A stretch of DNA of 11,979 bases from Microbacterium sp. (lineage in GTDB: Bacteria > Actinomycetota > Actinomycetes > Actinomycetales > Microbacteriaceae): NCBI GenBank assembly GCA_031286555.1, contig JAITUD010000117.1, forward strand, positions 1 through 11,979. The letters run 5' to 3'. Shown in pieces: positions 1-6,477 of the stretch (its first letter is position 1; each line of letters opens with the position of its first letter). The translations under genes were made by a program, and so were the position numbers. The notes beneath the pieces are model-generated. The model saw nothing but the letters and a program-made list of their open reading frames with translations, was not told where the DNA came from and made no database searches.

Positions 1-283
1 GCCGAAGGAGGAGGTGCGCGGGTAGCTCATGTCGTCTCGCAGTGATCGTGTCGGATGCTGCTGCGAGGACGACCTGTCCGGATTGTGACCTGACGGGCCG
101 CGGTACCACCCCACTTGCCCGCCTCACGACGAGCCGCTCTCACTGCGGCGATGACGGGCCTGCCCCGCTCGGTTCTAGTTGCTTCGCTCGCTGAGCTTGA
201 CGAAGCGTTCTTCCGAGAGCTCCCCGGTGATGTCCGGATCAAAGCTGGTCAGGTCATTCTACGCAGTCTCCGCTGAAACCGGC
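1..283. other. Stretch without a convincing gene; possible gene relics
   Basis: No start codon with a ribosome site opens a convincing reading frame here, and third-position G/C is visibly lower than in the genes to the right. Frame 3 is open from the left edge to a TGA at 192-194 and carries a Cys-Pro-Asp-Cys motif near 105-116, which could be a decayed zinc-binding protein fragment. Frame 2 offers an eight-codon tail ending in TAG at 23-25 that could be the end of a gene lying to the left. Neither can be confirmed from this window. A small palindrome at 181-206 is listed separately. Confidence 0.4.
181..206. repeat. Small palindromic element, REP-like or hairpin
   Basis: GCTTCG (181-186) is matched by CGAAGC (201-206), and GCTC (186-189) is matched by GAGC (193-196) around a 3-base loop, giving a nested inverted repeat. 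The core is close to the short palindromes (CTTCGACAAGCTCAG type) that I remember being scattered between genes in many actinobacterial genomes. That resemblance is from memory and has not been tested. It could serve as a terminator for a gene to the left. No T-run follows. Confidence 0.35.
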
Positions 284-309
284 GTGCACGGATGCACGGC
301 GGGTGTGCG
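284..309. promoter_or_regulatory. Operator-like array upstream of the MHS transporter
   Basis: A perfect dyad, GTGCA (284-288) N4 TGCAC (293-297), is flanked by C283 and G298, which extend the symmetry to six base pairs. A third half-site, GTGCG, follows at 305-309, 21 bases (two helical turns) after the first. The same arrangement recurs at 2699-2724 next to the LysR gene. The dyad centre lies about 65 bases upstream of the start point predicted from the TTGATC/CAGGAT promoter. That is the usual place of a LysR-family recognition site. The spacing gives T-N10-A, not the canonical T-N11-A, so assignment to the LysR protein is an inference. Confidence 0.55.
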
Positions 310-319
310 GGATCGGCTC

Positions 320-349
320 TTGATCATGAACGGACTTTCAGGTCAGGAT
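320..349 (+). promoter_or_regulatory. Probable promoter of the MHS transporter gene
   Basis: TTGATC (320-325) matches four of six bases of the -35 consensus. After 18 bases comes CAGGAT (344-349), a weak -10. The mmsB upstream region has the identical -35 hexamer and the same 18-base spacing. The predicted start near 356 leaves a leader of about 50 bases before the ribosome site. A weak -10 with an upstream dyad fits an activator-dependent promoter. Confidence 0.45.
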
Positions 350-393
350 GACCCCGGTGCGTCGACCCGTGACGCGCCGTCTCACACGACTAC

Positions 394-400
394 AAGGAGG
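394..400 (+). promoter_or_regulatory. Ribosome binding site fixing the transporter start
   Basis: AAGGAGG lies 7 bases before the ATG at 408. The in-frame ATG at 348 has no such site and falls inside the predicted -10 region, so 408 is the start. Confidence 0.85.
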
Positions 401-407
401 TAGGCGG

Positions 408-1775
408 ATGTCGAGCACGGAAAAGGCCGTGAAGGCGCGCTCTGGACTGAAGAAGGTCGTCGCCGCATCGATGGCGGGCACCATCGTCGAGTGGTACGAG
501 TTCTTCCTCTACGCCAGCGCGGCCACCCTGGTCTTCAATCACATCTTCTTCCCCGCCAGCGACAACCCGCTGGACAACATCATCAAGGCGTTCCTCACCT
601 ACGCCGTCGGCTTCGTGGCCCGTCCGCTGGGCGGCATCGTGTTCGGGCACTTCGGCGACAAGTACGGCCGCAAGAAGCTGCTGCAGCTGGCGATCATCCT
701 CGTCGGCGCGGCGACCTTCCTGATGGGCTGCCTGCCGACCTTCGACCAGGTCGGCTACGCCGCGCCCATCCTGCTGATCATGCTCCGCTTCCTGCAGGGC
801 TTCGCAGTGGGCGGCGAGTGGGGAGGCGCCGTCCTCCTGGTCGCCGAGCACTCCCCCGACAAGGAGCGCGGCTTCTGGGCGAGCTGGCCGCAGGCCGCGG
901 TCCCGGCCGGAAACCTCATCGCCACCGTGGTGCTGCTGACGCTGTCGTGGACGCTCTCCCCCGAGGCCTTCCTCGCCTGGGGCTGGCGTGTCGGGTTCTG
1001 GCTGTCGGTCATCATCGTCGCCGTCGGCTACTACATCCGCACGAAGGTCTCTGATGCCCCGATCTTCGCCGAGGCGCAGGCCGAGATGGAGCAGCGCAAG
1101 TCCACGTCGTACGGCGTGCTCGAGGTGCTGCGCCGGTACCCGCGCGGCGTGTTCACCGCGATGGGACTCCGCTTCGGCGAGAACATCCTCTACTACCTCG
1201 TCGTGACGTTCTCGATCACCTATCTGTCGGCGCACCTGCAGATGGACACCGCCGTCATCCTGCTGCTCCTGCTGTTCGCTCACGTCGTCCACTTCTGCGT
1301 CATCCCGCTGGTCGGCCGGCTGACCGACCGGATCGGGCGCAAGCCGGTGTACGCGGCGGGTGCGATCCTGGGCGCGCTGTGGGGCTTCATGGCGTTCCCG
1401 GTGTTCGACACCAAGAACGACATCGTAATCGTGCTGGTGCTGATGGTCGGCCTGGTGATCCACGCGCTGATGTACTCGGGCCAGCCGGCCATCATGGCCG
1501 AGATGTTCCCGACGCGGATGCGGTACTCCGGTGTCTCCCTCGGCTACCAGGTGACCTCCATCGTCGCGGGTTCGCTCGCACCTGTGATCGCGACCATGCT
1601 GCTCAGCCGGTTCGGCACCTGGGTGCCGATCGCGATCTACCTGGTCATCGCGTGCGGTGTCTCCCTGGTCGCCGTCATCGCGATGCGGGAGACGAAGGGC
1701 GCCTCACTGCGCGAGATCGACGAGGAGGACCGTCGCCGCGTGGAGGCCGAGACGGCCGCGACCGCGACCTCTTGA
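408..1775 (+). CDS. MHS-family MFS transporter (metabolite:H+ symporter)
   Basis: This 455-residue inner-membrane protein has the usual length and the about 12 hydrophobic segments of the major facilitator superfamily. The first segment, with VEWYEFFLYASAATLVF, is the hallmark of the metabolite:H+ symporter branch (ShiA, KgtP, ProP relatives). The loop motif GHFGDKYGRKKLL is at residues 80-92, and its second-half copy GRLTDRIGRK is at 303-312. RFLQGFAVGGEWGG at 127-140 is another MHS signature. The family moves small carboxylates or zwitterions with protons. The neighbouring 3-hydroxyacid and semialdehyde dehydrogenases suggest a short hydroxy- or dicarboxylic acid as cargo, but this is inference. 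It has its own promoter region with the operator-like dyad shared with the mmsB side, and it ends in the hairpin shared with the convergent LysR gene. Family assignment is firm; the substrate is unknown. Confidence 0.93.
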   Translation: MSSTEKAVKARSGLKKVVAASMAGTIVEWYEFFLYASAATLVFNHIFFPASDNPLDNIIKAFLTYAVGFVARPLGGIVFGHFGDKYGRKKLLQLAIILVGAATFLMGCLPTFDQVGYAAPILLIMLRFLQGFAVGGEWGGAVLLVAEHSPDKERGFWASWPQAAVPAGNLIATVVLLTLSWTLSPEAFLAWGWRVGFWLSVIIVAVGYYIRTKVSDAPIFAEAQAEMEQRKSTSYGVLEVLRRYPRGVFTAMGLRFGENILYYLVVTFSITYLSAHLQMDTAVILLLLLFAHVVHFCVIPLVGRLTDRIGRKPVYAAGAILGALWGFMAFPVFDTKNDIVIVLVLMVGLVIHALMYSGQPAIMAEMFPTRMRYSGVSLGYQVTSIVAGSLAPVIATMLLSRFGTWVPIAIYLVIACGVSLVAVIAMRETKGASLREIDEEDRRRVEAETAATATS

Positions 1776-1781
1776 CCCTGC

Positions 1782-1816
1782 CGGTGGGCGGGTGGGCTCT
1801 GCTCACCCGCCCACCG
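1782..1816. terminator. Bidirectional hairpin terminator between convergent genes
   Basis: CGGTGGGCGGGTG (1782-1794) pairs perfectly with 1804-1816. A G-U and a G-C pair (1795:1803, 1796:1802) extend the stem to 15 pairs around a 5-base loop. It begins 6 bases after the transporter stop and includes the last codons and stop of the LysR gene. No T-run follows on either strand, which is common for terminators in high-GC actinobacteria. It should block read-through in both directions. Confidence 0.8.
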
Positions 1817-2681
1817 CTGTGCCCGCGTCCTCGAGGATCGCACGGAAGGTCTCGGCGACGGCCGGGGTGCGCAGCGACTCCTCGCGGGTCGTCGCCCAGT
1901 AGTGCACGCGATGGCCGTAGGCCTCCGGGAGCACCCGCACCAGTGCGGGATCCTTGGCCGCCAGGTAGTCGGGCAGCAGTGCGATGCCGGCGCCCGCAGA
2001 CGTCGCCGTGAGATGGCCGAACACCCCGGTGGACCGGATGCTGGGTCGCGCGGACGGCAGCGCCATGAAGGCGTCGTCGAGCTCGTCGATGTGCATCTCC
2101 GCGTCGACGTAGAAGATCACCGGATGCTCCGCGAGGTCGCCGATCCTCCGCGGCGCGCCACGGCGCTCCAGGTAGTCCGGCGCGGCGAACAGGGCGAGTG
2201 TGTAGCCGTGCAGCGGCGTCGACAGGGCGTTGCGCACCTTCGAGCGGCCGACGCTGACCTCGATGTCGACGCCTGAGCGGTGCTGACGCACCCGTCGGGT
2301 CGCGCTGATCACCTCGAACGAGATCTCGGGATGCCGCTCTCGCACGGCGGCGAGGATCGGCATCAGGAAGATCGCCGAGTACGCATCGGGGGCGGCGATG
2401 CGCACCAGGCCGCGCAGCCCCTCGGTCTCGGGTTCGGCGAGCAGGGCCAGCTCCCTCTCGATGTTCTCGGCGGCGGCGAGCGCGCGTCTGCCCAGTGGGG
2501 ACAGCTCCCACCCGGCGGCTGACCCCACCAGCAGGTGCCCTCCCATCGCCTCCTCCAGGGCGGCGATGCGCCGCGACACCGTGGAGTGGTTCACCCCGAG
2601 CACCTGCGCGGCAGCCGTGTACCGGCCCAGGCGCGCGACGGCGAGGAAGGTGATCAGCCATTCGGGACTCGGCTCACGCAT
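1803..2681 (-). CDS. LysR-type transcriptional regulator
   Basis: The product is 292 residues, the standard LysR-family length. The N-terminal winged helix-turn-helix (about residues 8-65) contains the typical run GRYTAAAQVLGVNHSTVSRR followed by the IAALEEAMGGHLL wing and linker helix. The rest is the two-lobed effector-binding domain, with the phrase GLVRIAAPDAYSAIFLMPIL near its start and GAGIALLPDYLA near its end. The ATG at 2681-2679 is preceded by AGGAGG at 2691-2696. Codons upstream in the same frame lack a ribosome site and run across the intergenic region. The gene is divergent from mmsB with 147 bases between starts, the classic layout for a LysR protein controlling its neighbour, and the dyad at 2699-2712 lies just upstream of its own ribosome site. 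TAATCT on the minus strand (2730-2725) could be its -10, which would place the dyad in the initial transcribed region and fit autorepression. The inducer is probably an intermediate of the adjacent pathway (inference). Confidence 0.93.
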   Translation of the reverse strand: MREPSPEWLITFLAVARLGRYTAAAQVLGVNHSTVSRRIAALEEAMGGHLLVGSAAGWELSPLGRRALAAAENIERELALLAEPETEGLRGLVRIAAPDAYSAIFLMPILAAVRERHPEISFEVISATRRVRQHRSGVDIEVSVGRSKVRNALSTPLHGYTLALFAAPDYLERRGAPRRIGDLAEHPVIFYVDAEMHIDELDDAFMALPSARPSIRSTGVFGHLTATSAGAGIALLPDYLAAKDPALVRVLPEAYGHRVHYWATTREESLRTPAVAETFRAILEDAGTAVGG

Positions 2682-2690
2682 CGAAGCTCT

Positions 2691-2696
2691 CCTCCT
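2691..2696 (-). promoter_or_regulatory. Ribosome binding site of the LysR gene
   Basis: AGGAGG on the minus strand lies 9 bases before the ATG at 2681. It decides the start within a reading frame that is open for a further 945 bases upstream. Confidence 0.8.
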
Positions 2697-2698
2697 GC

Positions 2699-2724
2699 GT
2701 GCATCTATGCACAGCGTGCGTGCA
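2699..2724. promoter_or_regulatory. Operator-like array between LysR gene and mmsB
   Basis: GTGCA (2699-2703) N4 TGCAC (2708-2712) is a perfect dyad; T2704 and A2707 also pair, leaving a 2-base centre. A third half-site, GTGCA, stands at 2720-2724, again 21 bases from the first. The pattern and the 7-base gap to the third half-site are the same as at 284-309. For mmsB the dyad centre is about 75 bases before the predicted start; for the LysR gene it overlaps the leader. This suggests activation of the enzyme operon and autoregulation by one protein, most simply the adjacent LysR regulator. Confidence 0.6.
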
Positions 2725-2744
2725 AGATTACCTCGGAATGTGCG

Positions 2745-2774
2745 TTGATCGAGAGCCATAGACCGACCTATCGT
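2745..2774 (+). promoter_or_regulatory. Probable promoter of the mmsB-mmsA-adh operon
   Basis: TTGATC (2745-2750) is followed after 18 bases by TATCGT (2769-2774), which matches four of six bases of TATAAT and the TANNNT form. The -35 hexamer and spacing are the same as those before the transporter gene. A short inverted repeat, ATAG (2758-2761) with CTAT (2768-2771), overlaps the spacer and -10 and may be part of the activator contact. Predicted start is near 2781, leaving a leader of about 48 bases. Confidence 0.5.
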
Positions 2775-2816
2775 GTGAGCGCAGGCGCAGCGACGCGTCG
2801 CAGAGGCACTCAGTCG

Positions 2817-2822
2817 AGGAGG
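2817..2822 (+). promoter_or_regulatory. Ribosome binding site of mmsB
   Basis: AGGAGG lies 6 bases before the ATG at 2829. It rules out the much longer in-frame extension that would start inside the divergent LysR gene. Confidence 0.85.
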
Positions 2823-2828
2823 ACGAAG

Positions 2829-3749
2829 ATGGCCACGATCGCATGGATCGGTTTGGGCAACATGGGCGGAGCGATGACGGCCAGGCTGGTCGCAGCAGGG
2901 CATCGCGTGCTCGGCGTCGACCTGAACCCCGCGGCCCGCGCTGCAGCCGCAGCGGCGGGCGTCACGGTCGTGGAGACCGTGGCAGAGGCCGTCGCCGAGG
3001 CGGATGCGGTGTTCACGATGCTCCCCAAGGGCGAGCACGTCCGGGCCGTGTACGAGGGCGCGGACGGGATCTGGGCGAACGCGCCGCAGGACGCCCTGCT
3101 CGCGGACAGCTCCACGGTCGACATCGACACCAGCCGCCACTGCCACGAGACCTCGCAGTCCCTGGGCTTCCGCTTCGTCGACGCGCCGGTCTCCGGCGGG
3201 GTCGCGGGGGCATCCGCAGGCACCCTCACGTTCATGCTCGGCGGCTCTTCCGAGGACATCGACGCCGCCGCCGCCTTCATCACCCCGATGTCGGGGAACA
3301 TCATCACCGCCGGCGGTCCCACGGCGGGGATCGCCGCGAAGCTGGCGAACAACATGATGCTCTTCATCTCGCTGCTCGCCGCCGCGGAGGGCTCCCAACT
3401 CGCCGCCGGGCTCGGGCTGGACCCGAAGACCTTCTGGGAGATCGCGCGGGTGTCCAGCGCCGATTCCTGGGCGATGCGCACCTGGTATCCGGTTCCGGGC
3501 ATCGTGCCGAGTGCCGCGGCGAATCAGAACTTCGACGCCACCTTCCAGACGCTGCTCGCACGGAAGGACGTGGCGCTCGCCGTCGACGCGGGCACGCGCA
3601 ACGACCTGAGTCTGCCCGCCGCACAACTGGCGCTGGCGCAGTTCGACCGCCTCATCGAGGAGGGACTGGGCGAGAAGGACTGCTCCCTCATCGTCAAGCT
3701 CGTGTCCGCGGACGGAGCCGTCGACGGCTACGACGCCGCGGTCGACTGA
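2829..3749 (+). CDS. mmsB: 3-hydroxyisobutyrate dehydrogenase
   Basis: The enzyme oxidises 3-hydroxyisobutyrate to methylmalonate semialdehyde with NAD(P)+ in the cytoplasm; relatives also accept 3-hydroxypropionate. The 306-residue length is normal for the beta-hydroxyacid dehydrogenase family. Visible motifs are the Rossmann GLGNMG at residues 8-13, the substrate motif DAPVSGG at 118-124, the catalytic lysine K171 within AAKLANNM, and ARKD with K246 in the C-terminal helical domain. The WYPVPGIVPSAAANQNF stretch before ARKD resembles the NPWPGVMP region of Pseudomonas MmsB as I recall it. That favours true 3-HIB dehydrogenase over tartronate semialdehyde reductase (GarR/GlxR). The Rossmann beta-2 end carries Asp (GVDLN), which suggests NAD+ preference. 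It is the first gene of an operon with mmsA 47 bases downstream. The family call is firm; the substrate call is good but not certain. Confidence 0.9.
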   Translation: MATIAWIGLGNMGGAMTARLVAAGHRVLGVDLNPAARAAAAAAGVTVVETVAEAVAEADAVFTMLPKGEHVRAVYEGADGIWANAPQDALLADSSTVDIDTSRHCHETSQSLGFRFVDAPVSGGVAGASAGTLTFMLGGSSEDIDAAAAFITPMSGNIITAGGPTAGIAAKLANNMMLFISLLAAAEGSQLAAGLGLDPKTFWEIARVSSADSWAMRTWYPVPGIVPSAAANQNFDATFQTLLARKDVALAVDAGTRNDLSLPAAQLALAQFDRLIEEGLGEKDCSLIVKLVSADGAVDGYDAAVD

Positions 3750-3796
3750 CCCCGCCGATCCGCACCCGGCACACCTCTGAAGATCGGAGCACCGAC

Positions 3797-5296
3797 ATGA
3801 CCATCACCCTCACCCCCACTCTCATCCCGCATGTGATCGGCGGCCTCGAGTTCACCGACGACGATCGACGGGCACCCGTGTTCAACCCCGCCACCGGGGA
3901 GCAGACCGGCGAGGTGCTGCTCGCCGACCCGGCGCGCGTCGACGCGGCCGTGCGGATCGCCGCCGACGCGCAGCGGGCATGGCGACGCGTCGGCCTGGCC
4001 AAGCGCTCGCATGTGATGTTCCGGCTGCGCGAGTACATCGAGCAGCACCGCGACGAACTGGCGCGCATCATCACGGCCGAGCACGGCAAGACCGTCGACG
4101 ACGCGATCGGCGAGATCGTGCGCGGACTCGAGAACGTGGAGTTCTGCGCCGGACTCGTGCACCATCTGAAGGGCGAGTACGCCGAACAGGTGTCGACCGA
4201 CATCGACGTGCATCAGGTGCGCCAGCCACTCGGGGTCGTCGCGTGCATCACCCCGTTCAACTTCCCGGTGATGGTGCCGCTGTGGATGGTGACCACGGCG
4301 ATCGCCGCCGGCAACGCGGTCATCCTCAAGCCCAGCGAGCGCGATCCCTCCGCCGCGGTGTGGCTGGCCCACGCGTTCCGGGCCGCCGGCCTGCCGGACG
4401 GCATCCTCACCGTGGTGCACGGCGACAAGGTCGCCGTCGACGCGCTCCTCGACCACCCCGCGGTGAAGGCCGTGAGCTTCGTGGGCTCCACCCCGATCGC
4501 CCGCTACATCTACAGCCGTGCCGCGGAGCAGGGCAAGCGGGTGCAGGCGCTCGGCGGCGCGAAGAATCACATGATCGTCATGCCGGACGGCGACCTGGAC
4601 GCGGCCGCCGACGCCGCCGTCTCCGCCGCATTCGGCGCAGCCGGCGAGCGCTGCATGGCGATCTCGGTGCTCGTCGCCGTCGGCGGGATCGCGGACGAGC
4701 TCATCGCCAGGATCCGCGCGCGGATGGCGCGGCTGGCGATCGGGGACGGCGCCGATCCCGCCACCGACATGGGGCCGCTGATCACGCAGCAGGCGCGAGA
4801 CCGTGTGGCGGGCTTCATCGACGGCGCGGCCGCCCAGGGCGCGACGGTGGTGGTCGACGGACGCGAGCAGCAGGTCCCCGCCGAGGGGTTCTTCCTCGCA
4901 CCGTCGCTCATCGACGACGTTCGCCCCGGCATGCGCGTCTACGACGAGGAGATCTTCGGGCCGGTGCTGTCGGTCGTGCGGGTCGACGGCTATGACGACG
5001 CGGTCGACCTGATCAATGCGAGTCCCTATGCCAACGGCACGGCGATCTTCACCCGCGACGGCAACGCGGCGCGCAGCTTCGAGTTCGACATCGAGGTCGG
5101 CATGGTCGGCGTCAACGTGCCGATCCCGGTCCCTGTCGGAGCCTTCTCGTTCGGCGGTTGGAAGGACTCCCTGTTCGGGGACACCCACATGTACGGGCCG
5201 GAGAGCTTCAACTTCTACACCCGCCGCAAGGTGATCACCACGCGTTGGCCGCACGCCACGGACTCGCAGGTCTCGCTCGGCTTCCCGACCAACTGA
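3797..5296 (+). CDS. mmsA: CoA-acylating methylmalonate-semialdehyde dehydrogenase
   Basis: The product (499 residues) belongs to the aldehyde dehydrogenase superfamily. It would convert methylmalonate semialdehyde, NAD+ and CoA to propionyl-CoA, CO2 and NADH, or malonate semialdehyde to acetyl-CoA. CITPFNFPVMVPLWM is the MMSDH form of the substrate-channel region. FVGSTPIARYIY is the NAD-binding loop. The catalytic cysteine is C286 in GERCMAIS. In the usual LELGGKNP motif the general-base glutamate is absent: here the run is QALGGAKNHMIVMPD (lysine at residue 256). That loss is typical of CoA-acylating MmsA/IolA enzymes. EEIFGPVLSVVRVD and the C-terminal SFNFYTRRKVITTRW are also family marks. 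The start ATG has a modest GGAG at 3786-3789, and the downstream adh begins one base after its stop. With mmsB immediately upstream, the 3-HIB to propionyl-CoA step pair is well supported. IolA is the main alternative, but no inositol genes are nearby. Confidence 0.93.
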   Translation: MTITLTPTLIPHVIGGLEFTDDDRRAPVFNPATGEQTGEVLLADPARVDAAVRIAADAQRAWRRVGLAKRSHVMFRLREYIEQHRDELARIITAEHGKTVDDAIGEIVRGLENVEFCAGLVHHLKGEYAEQVSTDIDVHQVRQPLGVVACITPFNFPVMVPLWMVTTAIAAGNAVILKPSERDPSAAVWLAHAFRAAGLPDGILTVVHGDKVAVDALLDHPAVKAVSFVGSTPIARYIYSRAAEQGKRVQALGGAKNHMIVMPDGDLDAAADAAVSAAFGAAGERCMAISVLVAVGGIADELIARIRARMARLAIGDGADPATDMGPLITQQARDRVAGFIDGAAAQGATVVVDGREQQVPAEGFFLAPSLIDDVRPGMRVYDEEIFGPVLSVVRVDGYDDAVDLINASPYANGTAIFTRDGNAARSFEFDIEVGMVGVNVPIPVPVGAFSFGGWKDSLFGDTHMYGPESFNFYTRRKVITTRWPHATDSQVSLGFPTN

Positions 5297-5297
5297 C

Positions 5298-6410
5298 ATG
5301 CGCACCATCACCGGAGCCGTGCTCACGCGCTCGGGCACGGAACGCCCCTACGCGACGTCGCGCCCGCTGCAGGTCGTCGAGCTCGGGCTCGACGACCCCG
5401 GTCCGGACGAGATGCTGGTGCGCATCGAGGCCGCCGGCGTGTGCCACTCGGATCTGTCGGTGGTGGACGGCAACCGACCGAGGCCGCTGCCGATGCTGCT
5501 CGGGCATGAGGCGGCCGGCATCGTCGAGCAGGTCGGCGCTGCCGCCTCCGAGGACGGATTCCGGATCGGCGATCGGGTCGTGATGGCCTTCCTGCCCCGG
5601 TGCGGCGAGTGCGCCGGATGCCGCACGGGCGGACGACTGCCCTGCGTCCCCGGCACGGCGTCCAACTCCGCCGGGACACTGTTCGACGGCGGCGTCCGAC
5701 TGCGCCGCGGGGACGCGGAGGTGCACCACCACCTCGGTGTCTCCGCGTTCGCCACGCACGCCGTCGTCGACCGACGGTCGGCAGTGGTCGTCGGCGACGA
5801 CGTGCCGCCGGCGGTCGCGGCGGTGCTCGGCTGCGCCGTGCTGACCGGAGGCGGGGCCGTGCTCAACGCGGGCGACCCTCAGCCGGGCGATGACGTCGTC
5901 GTGGTCGGGCTCGGCGGCGTCGGCATGGCCGCGCTCATCACGGCGGTCGCGCACGGCGCCGGCCGCGTGATCGGCATCGATGCCGTGCCCGAGAAGCTGG
6001 AGACCGCCCTCAGGCTGGGCGCCGACCAGGCGTTCACCCCGGACGAGGCCGTGGCGGCCGGCCTCCGGGCTCCCGTCGTCGTCGAGGCCGCCGGGCACCC
6101 GCGCGCGTTCGAGACCGCGTTCGCGCTGACCGCGCCGGGCGGGCGCACAGTGACCGTGGGGCTGCCCGCACCGGACGCCCGCGCGTCGCTGCCGCCGGTC
6201 ACGATCACCGCGGAGGCCAGGACGATCATCGGCTCCTACCTGGGGTCGGCGGTGCCGTCCCGCGACATCCCGCGCTACGCGCAGCTCTGGCGGGAGGGCC
6301 GTCTGCCCGTGGAGGCCCTCATCTCGGCGGAGATCGGGATCGACGAGATCAACGAGGCGATGGACGCCCTGGCCGACGGCCGGGCGCTGCGTCAGATCAT
6401 CCGGTTCTGA
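5298..6410 (+). CDS. Zinc-dependent medium-chain alcohol dehydrogenase
   Basis: This 370-residue protein has the full set of zinc alcohol dehydrogenase residues. The catalytic zinc ligands are C49 (GVCHSDL), H70-E71 (GHEAAG) and C179 (LGCAVLTGGG). The structural zinc lobe holds C102, C105, C108 and C116. The Rossmann motif GLGGVG is at 204-209, followed by D228, which points to NAD+. The long segment between the zinc lobe and C179 resembles class III (formaldehyde/glutathione) or NDMA-type dehydrogenases, but the exact subfamily is not settled. It should interconvert an alcohol and an aldehyde. Its ATG starts one base after the mmsA stop, so it is almost surely co-transcribed and probably translationally coupled; there is no clear ribosome site apart from sequence inside mmsA. 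Its likely job is to feed an alcohol or diol toward the mmsB/mmsA substrates, or to remove an aldehyde by-product. That role is inference. Confidence 0.9.
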   Translation: MRTITGAVLTRSGTERPYATSRPLQVVELGLDDPGPDEMLVRIEAAGVCHSDLSVVDGNRPRPLPMLLGHEAAGIVEQVGAAASEDGFRIGDRVVMAFLPRCGECAGCRTGGRLPCVPGTASNSAGTLFDGGVRLRRGDAEVHHHLGVSAFATHAVVDRRSAVVVGDDVPPAVAAVLGCAVLTGGGAVLNAGDPQPGDDVVVVGLGGVGMAALITAVAHGAGRVIGIDAVPEKLETALRLGADQAFTPDEAVAAGLRAPVVVEAAGHPRAFETAFALTAPGGRTVTVGLPAPDARASLPPVTITAEARTIIGSYLGSAVPSRDIPRYAQLWREGRLPVEALISAEIGIDEINEAMDALADGRALRQIIRF

Positions 6411-6477
6411 CGTCTCGGCCCGGTGCCTGGTGCGGTAGCAGAGAACGGACGTCGGCACCTTCCCGTACCATCACGGG
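6411..6477 (+). promoter_or_regulatory. Promoter region of a leaderless gene (-10 at 6466-6471)
   Basis: TACCAT (6466-6471) fits the actinobacterial -10 form TANNNT. It ends 6 bases before the A of the ATG at 6478, exactly where transcription would start. No Shine-Dalgarno sequence precedes that ATG. A 5-base inverted repeat, CCCGT (6462-6466) with ACGGG (6473-6477), surrounds the -10 and could be a small operator. No good -35 is visible. I see no strong terminator after the alcohol dehydrogenase in this 67-base gap. Confidence 0.5.

Noticed and set aside
2..25. C-terminal tail of a gene entering from the left (ends TAG at 23-25)
   Set aside because: Eight codons cannot be told from chance; other frames are also open at the edge.
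348..407. Longer N-terminus for the transporter from the ATG at 348
   Set aside because: No ribosome site there, it overlaps the predicted -10, and the added residues are Arg-rich and unlike the family. AAGGAGG before 408 decides.
2535..2828. In-frame upstream extension of mmsB
   Set aside because: It would run through the divergent LysR gene and the promoter region. The Rossmann fold starts right after the ATG at 2829, which has a strong AGGAGG.
2682..3626. Upstream extension of the LysR gene on the minus strand to 3626
   Set aside because: It is the antisense of mmsB. The LysR fold begins at 2681 with a good ribosome site.
3728..5338. 536-codon open frame antisense to mmsA
   Set aside because: It mirrors the high-GC coding frame, shows low-complexity Arg/Asp/His-rich translation and has no family motif.
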